Shown: one piece after another, positions 31,911 through 39,638 of the stretch
Position numbering within the stretch: position 1 is the first letter of the stretch
Layout: each line of letters begins with the position of its first letter
Assembly (NCBI GenBank): GCA_963777775.1
Contig: CAVZRL010000009.1
Location: forward strand, 1,302,001 to 1,366,000
Source of the DNA: WHSW01 sp963777775
Lineage (GTDB): Bacteria; Actinomycetota; Thermoleophilia; Solirubrobacterales; 70-9
Length of the DNA: 64,000 bases
Direction: 5' to 3'
Notes under the pieces: generated by a model
Database searches by the model: none
The model's input: the letters and a program-made list of their open reading frames with translations, nothing else
What the model was told of the DNA's origin: nothing
Program-made: the position numbers and the translations under genes

Positions 31911-33059
31911 GTGAACGCGGCGCCCACAAACCCATTCCGCTTCGGCGCCCTGGCGCTCGACGAGGCGTTCGCCGACCGCGAGCGGGAGCTCGCCGAGCTG
32001 GTCGCGGACATGCGCAACGGCCAGGACGTGGTCATCTTCGCGCCCCGGCGCTACGGGAAGTCCTCGCTCGCGTGGCGGGCGAGTCAGGAGCTCGTTTCGC
32101 AGGGGCTGCTGATCGCCTCCGTGGACCTGATGACCACGCCGACCAAGGCGCGGCTGGCCGAGAAGCTCGCGGCGTCGATCTACGAGAACGTCGCATCCCC
32201 GTTGGAGCGGGTCCGGGAGCGCGCGCTGGCCCCGTTCAGAGGACTGCGGATCCAGCCCACCGTGACGGTGAGCCCCGACGACGGGTCGTTCAGCTTCAGC
32301 TTCGGCGTCTCCCATCAGGCCGCCGACCTCGACGCGACGCTGGAGCGGCTGCTGGCGCTCCCGGCGGAGCTGGGCGCGGCCCGGGAGCGGCGCGTGGCGC
32401 TGATCATGGACGAGTTCCAGGAGGCGATCGAGATCGATCGGGACCTGCCGCGGCTGCTGCGCTCCGCGTTTCAGCAACAGCCCGAGGTCGCGCACGTGTA
32501 CCTGGGCAGCCGCCGGCACGTGATGGAGCGCATCTTCAACGACGAGAACGAGCCGTTCTGGCGCAGCGCGAAGCCGATCGAGCTCGAGCGGATCGAGGCG
32601 GGGGCATTCGCCGAGTTCGTGATCGGGCGGTTCGCTCCGACCGGGAAGCGGATCGAACCGGCGATCGCCGCCGCCCTGGTCCGGCTCACCAAGGGACACC
32701 CGTACGCGACCCAGGAGCTCTGCTACTTCCTCTGGGAGGAGACGGCGCCGGACGGGGACGCCGGCCGCGGCGAGCTCGACCGGGCGCTGGCCGCGGTCCT
32801 GAGGTCCGAGCACGCGCACTTCACTCTGCTCTGGAATGCCGCGTCGCCGGTCCAGAAGCTGCTGCTCGAGGCGCTCGCGTCCGAGCAGCCGGGGCGGCCG
32901 TTCACGGTCGCCTACAGGCGCGACCACGACCTGCCCTCGGCGTCCAACATCCAGCGCGCCGCCCGGGCCCTGGTCCAGCGGGAGGTCGTGACCGCGACCC
33001 GGGGAAGCCACGAGATCGCCGAGCCCTTCCTCGCCGAATGGATCGCAGCGAACATCTAG
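31911..33059 (+). CDS. Archaeal-type AAA ATPase
   Basis: 382 residues of the STAND-like archaeal ATPase group. NPFRFGALALDEAFADRERELAEL precedes Walker A APRRYGKSS (Lys50), LIASVDLMTTPTKAR, Walker B VALIMDEFQEA (Asp167, Glu168), the SLxxS-like VYLGSRRHVMERIF, and sensor/lid residues up to RLTKGHPYATQELCYFLWE. The C-terminal 100 residues have a winged-helix look (GRPFTVAYRRDHDLPSASNIQRAARALVQREVV). Members often occur alone; some act in toxin-like or regulatory roles, none known here. Starts with GTG and reads away from parA. Immediately upstream of gltB but with its own stop and gltB promoter between. Confidence 0.82.
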   Translation: MNAAPTNPFRFGALALDEAFADRERELAELVADMRNGQDVVIFAPRRYGKSSLAWRASQELVSQGLLIASVDLMTTPTKARLAEKLAASIYENVASPLERVRERALAPFRGLRIQPTVTVSPDDGSFSFSFGVSHQAADLDATLERLLALPAELGAARERRVALIMDEFQEAIEIDRDLPRLLRSAFQQQPEVAHVYLGSRRHVMERIFNDENEPFWRSAKPIELERIEAGAFAEFVIGRFAPTGKRIEPAIAAALVRLTKGHPYATQELCYFLWEETAPDGDAGRGELDRALAAVLRSEHAHFTLLWNAASPVQKLLLEALASEQPGRPFTVAYRRDHDLPSASNIQRAARALVQREVVTATRGSHEIAEPFLAEWIAANI

Positions 33060-33074
33060 CGCCTCGGCTCGACC

Positions 33075-33080
33075 TATAAT
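33075..33080 (+). promoter_or_regulatory. -10 element TATAAT for gltB
   Basis: A consensus -10 hexamer lies 16 bases after the ATPase stop and 61 bases before the gltB start. A ribosome-binding site GGGAGG (33131-33136) precedes TTG 33142 by 5 bases. No good -35 was found. Confidence 0.5.
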
Positions 33081-33141
33081 CCGGCACCCCGTTCCCGTCG
33101 CGCGCCCGCTCGGAGAAAGGCGCGGAACCCGGGAGGTTCGA

Positions 33142-36100
33142 TTGCCCCAACCGTCCGTCCGCCGCCCGCCCGGACCCGCGTCCTCGGCCGCGGGCCGCTA
33201 CTCGCCGGCCCTGCCTTGGCGACCGCGGGTTTCGCCGCCGTCCGTCGAGGACCGGGACGCGTGCGCGATCTACGCCTCGGTGCGCCGGGACGCGACGCCG
33301 AGCCGGGAGCCGGTCGCGCTGGCGCTCACCAACCTCCAGAAGATGCTCCACAGGGCGGGCAACGTCGACGGCGAGGGCGACGGCTGCGGGATCCTGGTCG
33401 ACTTTCCGCGCGAGATTTGGGCCGAGGAGGTGCGCGCCGGCGGGCACAGCCCGGCCCTGGTCCGCGACCCGGCGTTCGCCGTCGCGCACGTCTTCATCGA
33501 GCGCTCGCAGGACACCGAGCGCGCGCGTCGCGACGCCCGCGAGCTGCTCGGCCGGGCCGGCTTTCGGATCCTCGCCGAGCGGCTCGGCGAGGTCGAGTCG
33601 CAGGCGCTCGGCGCGACGGCGCGCGAGGAGGAGCCCCACTTCTGGCAGCTCGGCGGCCTCCTGGCCGGGGCCGAGCACCGCGACCGCGACCTCGCCGGGC
33701 TGACCGCGGGCCTCGAGGGCGAGCTCGGCTTCCACGTTCCCTCGTTCTCAGCGACCACCTGTGTCTACAAGGTGATGGGCGCGCCGCGGGTGCTCGGCGA
33801 GTACTACCCCGACCTGCGCGACCCGCGCTTCGAGACGGTCGGCTGCTTCGGCCACAACCGCTACTCGACCAACACCTGGCCGTCCTTCCGGCGCGTGCAG
33901 CCGTTCTCGGTGCTCGGCCACAACGGGGAGATCAACACGATCGAGCAGCTGCGCCAGGAGGCCCGCATGCTCGGGGTCGCGATCCCGGCCGGCGGTTCGG
34001 ACTCCCAGGACCTCAACCGCACCGTCGACCACATGATCCGGGTCGAGGGCCTGTCGCTCGCCGAGGCGATGGAGATGATCGTGCCGCCGGTCGTCAACGA
34101 GATCCGCACCCTGCCGGCGGAGCTGCACCCGTTCTACATGTACCTCCGCGAGGTGATGGGCCCGTTCGCCCAGGGACCGGTGGCGCTGATCGCCCGCCAC
34201 GATGCGGAGTGCGTCTTCTCCGCCGACGCGCTCGGCCTGCGCCCGCTGTGGAAGCTCGAGACGCCCGACGACTTCATCTTCAGCTCCGAGCCCGGGGTGG
34301 TCAGCGTCGACGAGATGGTCGCCGAGCCGCTGCCGCTTGGTCCCGGCGAGAAGTTCATGGTCACGATCGACGCCGAAAGGCGCGCCTCGCGCCTCTGGCA
34401 GCACGCCGAGATCCAGCGCGAGGTCGCCCGTCGCTGGATTGAGCGGACCGGGGCCGAGGGCGCGGCTCCATTCGACCGGGCGCTGGAGACCGGCGGACCG
34501 CTCGAAGGCCCGGACATCCCGGGCTACACCTCGGCCGGCCCGGCGGAGCCGGTCGTCGTCGACGAGCGGGTCCTGGCCGGGTTCGGCTGGCAGCGCGACG
34601 ACCTGAAGCTCTGCCAGCAGATGGCCTCGAACGGGGCCGAGCCGATCGGCTCGCTCGGCTATGACGGGCCGCTCGCTGCGCTCTCGCCCGAGCGCCAGAA
34701 CCTCGCCGACTACTTCAAGGAGACGGTCGCGGTGGTGACCAATCCCGCGATCGACCGTGAGCGTGAGATGGAGCACTTCTCGACCCGGGCGGTGTTCGGC
34801 CGCCGTCCCTCGCCTCACGACCCGGCCACCGACACCGGGACGATCGAGACCTCGTTCCCGGTCATCCTCGGTGGCCACCACGAGATGGCGCCGCTCTCGG
34901 ACTCGACCTACCGCGAGATCGCCCGCCGCCATCAGACCTGGCTCCTGGAGGACCTGTGGGAGCAGTTTCGCGACCGTGCCGCTGCGATCGACATCGCCCT
35001 GCTCGAGTCCGAGACCACCGCGGGGGCGATCGAGCGTCTCAAGCAGGAGGCCGTGAAGCGGGTCCGCGACGGCGCCGAGCTGCTGGTGCTCACCGACCGC
35101 ACCGTCTACGACGGCGGGCGCCGCTACGTCGACCCGCACCTGGCCACCTCGGCGATCGACCAGGCGCTGAAGCACTTCGAGGTCGAGGCCGGCGCGCCGA
35201 ACCTGCGCCGCCGCTGCTCGATCGTGCTGCGCTCGGCCGCGCTTCGCAACGTCCACGACGTCGTCCTCGCGCTCGGGCTCGGCGCCAACGGGGTGAACCC
35301 GTACGTGCTGCTCGAGGTCGTCTGCGTCGACGACTACGCGCAGGACGTCGGCAACATCTGTTCGGCGCTGGCGAAGGGGATCGAGAAGGTGATCTCGACG
35401 ATCGGCATCCACGAGGTCCGCGGCTACGCGCGCCAGTTCTCCTCGATCGGGATCAAGCCCGAGCTGGCGGAGATCTTCCAAACCGAGGCGTTCGCCGCCT
35501 CGGCGCGGGCCGGGGTCGGCTTCGCCGAGCTCGACGTCGATGCCGACCTGCGTTCGCGCATCCTCGAGGGCGACGACGAGGGCGCGAAGCCGGCGAAGAC
35601 CTTCCGCTTCTATCCGAAGGTGTACAAGGCCGCGATCGCGGCCGCCAACGGCTCGGCCGGGTATGAGGAGTACGCCGAGAAGGTGCGCGAGCTCGAGCGC
35701 CAGTCGCCGATCTCGATGCGCCACCTGATCGGCCTGCGCTCGGACCGCGAGCCGATCGAGCCCGGCCACGTCGACGCCGGGATCGGCCATCACGACTACC
35801 CCCTGGTGATCTCGTCGATGAGCTTCGGCTCGCAATCCGAGCCCGCCTTCCGTTCGTATGCGGAGGCGGCGAAGGCGATCAACATCCTCTGCGTCAACGG
35901 CGAGGGCGGCGAGATCCGCGACATGTACGGCCGCTACCGCAAGTGGCGCGGGCAGCAGGTCGCTTCCGGGCGCTTCGGGGTCTCGGCGGAGATGATCAAC
36001 GCGTCCTACGTGGCGGAGATCAAGATCGGCCAGGGCGCGAAGCCGGGGGAGGGCGGGCACCTGCCGGGCAAGAAGGTCTCCGAGAAGGTCGCCGCGGCCC

Positions 36101-37830
36101 GCAACGCCGCCCCCGGCACCGATTTGATCTCGCCGTCGAACAACCACGACCTGTACTCGATCGAGGACCTCGCCGAGCTGATCGACGAGCTGAAGACGGT
36201 CAACCCCGACGTCCGCGTCTCGGTCAAGGTGCCCGTGGTGCCCAACATCGGCACGATCGGGCTCGGGATCGCCAAGGCCGGGGCCGACATCATCACCCTC
36301 TCGGGCTTCGAGGGCGGGACCGGGGCCGCCCGCCAGCACGCCCTGCGCCACGTCGGCCTGCCGTCCGACATCGGCACCCGGCTCGTACACCGGGCGCTGA
36401 TGGAGGCCGGGATCCGCAACCGGCTCGAGATTTGGGCCGACGGCGGCTACCGCCACGCCCACGATGTGGTGAAGCTGATCTGCATGGGCGCGAACCGGAT
36501 CGGGTTCGGCACCCTGGCGATGGTCTCGCTCGGCTGCACGATCTGCCGTGGCTGCCAGCTCGACACCTGTCACGTCGGGATCGCCACCCAGATCGAGACG
36601 CCCCAGGAGGCGACCGCGCACGGGCTGAAGAAGTTCACCCCCCAGGAGGTGGGTGCCGCAGCTGAGAGCTGCGCCCGCTTCTTCGCCTCGATGGGCGAGG
36701 AGGTGAGGGCGCTGACCGCGGAGCTCGGATACGAGCGCACCCAGGACCTGGTCGGCCGCTACGACCTGCTCGAGCAGGTCGCGCACCAGAGCGAGATCGA
36801 CCTCGCGGAGCTGATCACGCCGCTGGAGGAGTACCTCGACCTCGAGCCGGCCGACATGCCCGTCGGCGACCAGGAGCCGGCCGAGGCGCGCGCCGAGGCG
36901 GGGCTGGTCAGGGCGCGGCCGATCCGGATGGAGGCCAAGCGGGCGTCGTCTGAAATCGCCGAGCTGGCCGGTTCGCTCGCCGAGCGCCCGGGGGTGCGGG
37001 TCGAGTTCCCGCGCCCGACCGATGCGAACGATCGCGTGCTCGGCGCCGAACTCGCCGGCGCGATCTCGCGCGCGCGGCTGTACGAGGGGGCGCCCGAGGG
37101 ATCCGAGGACGTGCTCGCGGAGCTCGAGTTCAACGGCGGCTCGGTCGCCGGCCAGGGCTTCGGCGCCTTCAACGCCTATGGGCTCGTGGTGCGGGTCGAG
37201 GGCGGCGCCCAGGACGGGGCCGGCAAGGCGATGCTCGGCGGCACGGTCGCGATCCTCAAGGGCACGAACCGCAACGGCGAACGCGTCAACGGCTCGGTCG
37301 GCAAGTCGTTCGCCTACGGCGCCCAGCGCGGCCGCCTCTTCGTCCAGGGCTCAGCCGACTCGCGGTTCTGCATCCGCCTCTCTGGGGCTGACGTCGTGCT
37401 CGGAGGCGAGCCGGCGCAGCCGATCGACGACGCGCTCGGCTGTCCGGTCGACCGCGCCAACGCGAAGGGGTTCGCGTTCGAGTACATGACCTCCGGCCGG
37501 GCTGTGGTGATGGGCGACATCGGGCCCTGGGCGTGTGCCGGGATGACCGGCGGGCGCGTCTACGTCCGGGTCAACCCGGCCTGGAACCTCGACCGAGAGA
37601 CGATCTCCCGTCGCCTCGGCGAGGGCGCCAAGGTTCACGTCTCAGAGCTCGATGCCGAGGGCGAGCTCGACGTCCAGGACCTGCTCGGCCACTATGCCGA
37701 TCAGCTTCGCGCCAGCGAGCAGAACGCCGAGGCCGAGCGGATGGTCACCCTCGCCGCCGACGCCGCAGGCAACTTCCTGATGATCGTGCCGGAGCGAGTG
37801 CAGGCGGATCCGAACATCTCAACGGAATAG
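33142..37830 (+). CDS. gltB: Glutamate synthase large (alpha) subunit
   Basis: Transfers glutamine amide nitrogen to 2-oxoglutarate giving two glutamates. 1562 residues, TTG start confirmed by GGGAGG. The N-terminal 40 residues look like a propeptide ending before Cys41 (DACAIYAS), the class II amidotransferase nucleophile exposed by cleavage. Next: GHNRYSTNTWPSF and GHNGEINT, then the central domain, the FMN-binding domain (LPGKKVSEKVA, VSVKVPVVPNIGTIGLGIAKAGAD, GFEGGTGAAR), the 3Fe-4S cluster Cys1132-x5-Cys1138-x4-Cys1143 in GCTICRGCQLDTCHVGIATQ, and the C-terminal GxGxG beta-helix. No gltD (NADPH-binding small subunit) follows; it must lie elsewhere. Confidence 0.95.
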   Translation: MPQPSVRRPPGPASSAAGRYSPALPWRPRVSPPSVEDRDACAIYASVRRDATPSREPVALALTNLQKMLHRAGNVDGEGDGCGILVDFPREIWAEEVRAGGHSPALVRDPAFAVAHVFIERSQDTERARRDARELLGRAGFRILAERLGEVESQALGATAREEEPHFWQLGGLLAGAEHRDRDLAGLTAGLEGELGFHVPSFSATTCVYKVMGAPRVLGEYYPDLRDPRFETVGCFGHNRYSTNTWPSFRRVQPFSVLGHNGEINTIEQLRQEARMLGVAIPAGGSDSQDLNRTVDHMIRVEGLSLAEAMEMIVPPVVNEIRTLPAELHPFYMYLREVMGPFAQGPVALIARHDAECVFSADALGLRPLWKLETPDDFIFSSEPGVVSVDEMVAEPLPLGPGEKFMVTIDAERRASRLWQHAEIQREVARRWIERTGAEGAAPFDRALETGGPLEGPDIPGYTSAGPAEPVVVDERVLAGFGWQRDDLKLCQQMASNGAEPIGSLGYDGPLAALSPERQNLADYFKETVAVVTNPAIDREREMEHFSTRAVFGRRPSPHDPATDTGTIETSFPVILGGHHEMAPLSDSTYREIARRHQTWLLEDLWEQFRDRAAAIDIALLESETTAGAIERLKQEAVKRVRDGAELLVLTDRTVYDGGRRYVDPHLATSAIDQALKHFEVEAGAPNLRRRCSIVLRSAALRNVHDVVLALGLGANGVNPYVLLEVVCVDDYAQDVGNICSALAKGIEKVISTIGIHEVRGYARQFSSIGIKPELAEIFQTEAFAASARAGVGFAELDVDADLRSRILEGDDEGAKPAKTFRFYPKVYKAAIAAANGSAGYEEYAEKVRELERQSPISMRHLIGLRSDREPIEPGHVDAGIGHHDYPLVISSMSFGSQSEPAFRSYAEAAKAINILCVNGEGGEIRDMYGRYRKWRGQQVASGRFGVSAEMINASYVAEIKIGQGAKPGEGGHLPGKKVSEKVAAARNAAPGTDLISPSNNHDLYSIEDLAELIDELKTVNPDVRVSVKVPVVPNIGTIGLGIAKAGADIITLSGFEGGTGAARQHALRHVGLPSDIGTRLVHRALMEAGIRNRLEIWADGGYRHAHDVVKLICMGANRIGFGTLAMVSLGCTICRGCQLDTCHVGIATQIETPQEATAHGLKKFTPQEVGAAAESCARFFASMGEEVRALTAELGYERTQDLVGRYDLLEQVAHQSEIDLAELITPLEEYLDLEPADMPVGDQEPAEARAEAGLVRARPIRMEAKRASSEIAELAGSLAERPGVRVEFPRPTDANDRVLGAELAGAISRARLYEGAPEGSEDVLAELEFNGGSVAGQGFGAFNAYGLVVRVEGGAQDGAGKAMLGGTVAILKGTNRNGERVNGSVGKSFAYGAQRGRLFVQGSADSRFCIRLSGADVVLGGEPAQPIDDALGCPVDRANAKGFAFEYMTSGRAVVMGDIGPWACAGMTGGRVYVRVNPAWNLDRETISRRLGEGAKVHVSELDAEGELDVQDLLGHYADQLRASEQNAEAERMVTLAADAAGNFLMIVPERVQADPNISTE

Positions 37831-37870
37831 GCACTGGCCGCTGGCCGCTCGCCGCTCGAGGGCCAGTGCC
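37830..37870. terminator. Bidirectional hairpin between gltB and the FHA gene
   Basis: GGCACTGGCC (37830-37839) pairs perfectly with GGCCAGTGCC (37861-37870) across a 21-base loop that itself contains a second GGCCGCTCG repeat. The two flanking genes converge here. No T-run is seen, so Rho-independent activity is uncertain. Confidence 0.45.
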
Positions 37871-37881
37871 GAGCCGAGTGC

Positions 37882-38445
37882 CTAGCTTTCGAGGACGTAG
37901 AGCCGGTAGCGGCCGATCTCCAGCTCGTCGCCGTCGCCGAGCGGCGCCCAGTCGACGCGGGCGCCGTTTACGAACAGGCCGTTGAGGCTGCGATCGTCGA
38001 GCGCCCTGAGGTCGCCGGCGTTGGTCAGCACGATCAACGCGTGGCGCCGCGACACGGTCGGATCGTCGAGCCGCACGTCGGCGGCGGCGCTGCGCCCGAT
38101 CCGAGTCCATCCCGACTGCACGGCGACGACGACGAGGCCGTCGTCGGTGTCCTCGAAGGCGAGATGGGGGCCCGGCCGCTCGAGTGTGGCCCGGGCCTCG
38201 AACAGCCACCCGGGCGTCCGCACGGGCGCCTCGACCGCGACCGACGCCATCGTCGGCCGATCGAACAGCGGGGCGTTGCGGAAGCGGCGGCCGAAGCAGT
38301 TCGGGCATTCGGGCAGCGACTCGATCGCCGCGATCGAGATCGCGTAGCCGCACCGGGTGCAGAGCAGCGACCCGGCGCGCATCTCCGGGATCTGCTCGCC
38401 GGACCGATGGACCGGGGTCGAGGGGGGGTGCTCGAGCAGTGGCAT
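37882..38445 (-). CDS. Zinc-ribbon + FHA-domain protein
   Basis: 187 residues. An N-terminal zinc ribbon (CTRCGYAISIAAIESLPECPNCF, about residues 29-51) is followed by a C-terminal forkhead-associated domain, with TRIGRSAAADVRLDDPTVSRRHALI and DDRSLNGLFVNGARVDW, the FHA Arg, Ser, His and Asn positions that read phosphothreonine. Length and layout match a common actinobacterial family of unknown role; likely partner is a Ser/Thr kinase not in this window. TAGTAT (38463-38458 on the minus strand) lies 12 bases before the ATG. Confidence 0.85.
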   Translation of the reverse strand: MPLLEHPPSTPVHRSGEQIPEMRAGSLLCTRCGYAISIAAIESLPECPNCFGRRFRNAPLFDRPTMASVAVEAPVRTPGWLFEARATLERPGPHLAFEDTDDGLVVVAVQSGWTRIGRSAAADVRLDDPTVSRRHALIVLTNAGDLRALDDRSLNGLFVNGARVDWAPLGDGDELEIGRYRLYVLES

Positions 38446-38470
38446 CGCCTTGTGCCGATACTAACGTGTT

Positions 38471-38485
38471 TGGACAGAGCGTCCA
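38471..38485. promoter_or_regulatory. Short dyad TGGAC-N5-GTCCA
   Basis: Inverted repeat between the divergent FHA and SRPBCC genes, about 25 bases upstream of the FHA ATG and 77 bases before the SRPBCC ATG. It overlaps where a -35 for the FHA gene would lie. Function is a guess. Confidence 0.3.
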
Positions 38486-38561
38486 GCTCGTTCGACCGCC
38501 GTTGGACGGTAATTGCGGCCTTTCCGCGCCCGGGCATGACGACTAGAATCGCGCCCGCGCC

Positions 38562-39071
38562 ATGCGGCCGGTCTCCGCCACGATCACCATCGACGCCCCT
38601 CGCGAGCGGGTCTTCGACCTCCTCTGCGACCTCTCGGTGCGCCCGGCGTACACCGACCACTTCCTGGCCGAGTACCGGCTCGGTCGGCTCGACCCGGTCG
38701 GGGTCGGCGCCTCGGCGCGCTTTCGGCTTCGCGAGTCGGGCGCCTGGCTCGACACCGCGATCGATCAGGTCGAGCGTCCCCATCTGATCCGCGAGCATGG
38801 GTCCGGTGGACGCTCGAACCGGGTCCCGTCGTTCACCGTCTGGGAACTGGCCGACGGCCCGGCGCCGAGCACCTGCGAGGTCACGGTCAGCTTCTGGACC
38901 GAGCCGCCGACGATCTTCGACCGTGCCCGTGAGCTGCTCGGCTCCTCGCGGGCCTTCGCCCGCCAGTGGGAGCGGGCGCTCGAGCGGCTGAAGGCGATCG
39001 TCGAGACCGGCGCCTCGCCCGATCGCGTCGCGGTTGCCGGGCTCGACCGCGTTCCAGCGACCGGAGGCTGA
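38562..39071 (+). CDS. SRPBCC (START-like) family protein
   Basis: 169 residues with the polyketide cyclase/START fold: SATITIDAPRERVFDLLCDLSVRPAYTDHFLAEYRL at the start, SARFRLRESGAWLDTAIDQVERPHLIREHG, and the long C-terminal helix FARQWERALERLKAIVETG. The fold forms a hydrophobic ligand cavity; ligand unknown. TAGAAT (38544-38549) 12 bases before the ATG suggests a nearly leaderless transcript. Followed after 27 bases by the lipoprotein gene, probably its own transcript. Confidence 0.85.
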   Translation: MRPVSATITIDAPRERVFDLLCDLSVRPAYTDHFLAEYRLGRLDPVGVGASARFRLRESGAWLDTAIDQVERPHLIREHGSGGRSNRVPSFTVWELADGPAPSTCEVTVSFWTEPPTIFDRARELLGSSRAFARQWERALERLKAIVETGASPDRVAVAGLDRVPATGG

Positions 39072-39083
39072 GTCGCGGTCGCA

Positions 39084-39089
39084 TATGCT
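39084..39089 (+). promoter_or_regulatory. -10-like TATGCT before the lipoprotein gene
   Basis: Nine bases separate this hexamer from ATG 39099, so transcription would begin at or near the start codon. No -35 recognised. Confidence 0.3.
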
Positions 39090-39098
39090 TGCGCGCTC

Positions 39099-39638
39099 AT
39101 GAGTCGCCGCCCGCTCGCGTCCCTCGCTGCGGTTATTGCCGCATTCGCGGTCGCCGGGACCCTCGCGGCGTGCGGCGAGGAGGAGGAATCCGAGGTCGTG
39201 GAGGGCGAGCCGATCGAGATCGCCGATCTCTCCTACAACATCAGCCTGACCCGCTTCCTCAACCCCGACGACAACGAGGACGCCGAGTACCTGGTCGGAG
39301 AGCCGCCGGCCGATCCCGGGTTCGCCTATCTGGGGGTCTTCCTGACGATCGAGAACGAGACCGACGAAGAGCTGGGCTCGGCGGCGGACTACGTGGTCAG
39401 GGACACGCTCGAGAACGAGTACCTGCCGGTCGAGAGCGAGAGCCCGTTCGCGCTCGAGATCGGCGCCATCGTGCCCGCCGACGGGTCGCTACCACTCCCC
39501 GACACGACCGCGGAGACCGGACCCAACCAGGGCTCGCTGCTGATCTTCCTGGTCGACGACGAGGTGAGCGAGAACCGGCCGCTGAAGCTCGAGATCGAGA
39601 GCGACGGTGAGCTGGGCGAGGTGATCCTGGACATCTAG
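39099..39638 (+). CDS. Lipoprotein, function unknown
   Basis: 179 residues. Signal peptide RRPLASLAAVIAAFAVAGTLAACGE with lipobox LAAC (Cys25) predicts a membrane-anchored lipoprotein. The mature part is acidic, beta-rich: SYNISLTRFLNPDDNEDAEYL, YLGVFLTIENETDEEL and LLIFLVDDEVSENRPLKLEIES, which resembles the immunoglobulin-like DUF4352 group where such sequences carry out unknown extracellular roles. Its stop overlaps the 3' end of the opposing PBP gene by 4 bases. Confidence 0.8.
   Translation: MSRRPLASLAAVIAAFAVAGTLAACGEEEESEVVEGEPIEIADLSYNISLTRFLNPDDNEDAEYLVGEPPADPGFAYLGVFLTIENETDEELGSAADYVVRDTLENEYLPVESESPFALEIGAIVPADGSLPLPDTTAETGPNQGSLLIFLVDDEVSENRPLKLEIESDGELGEVILDI

Noticed and set aside
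31766..33059. Mobile element carrying parA and the AAA ATPase
   Set aside because: No transposase, integrase, terminal repeats or target duplication seen; GC and codon usage look like neighbours.
33748..36786. Open minus-strand frame of about 1000 codons antisense to gltB
   Set aside because: Arg/Asp/His/Val-rich shadow of a strongly supported gltB frame; no domain or start context.
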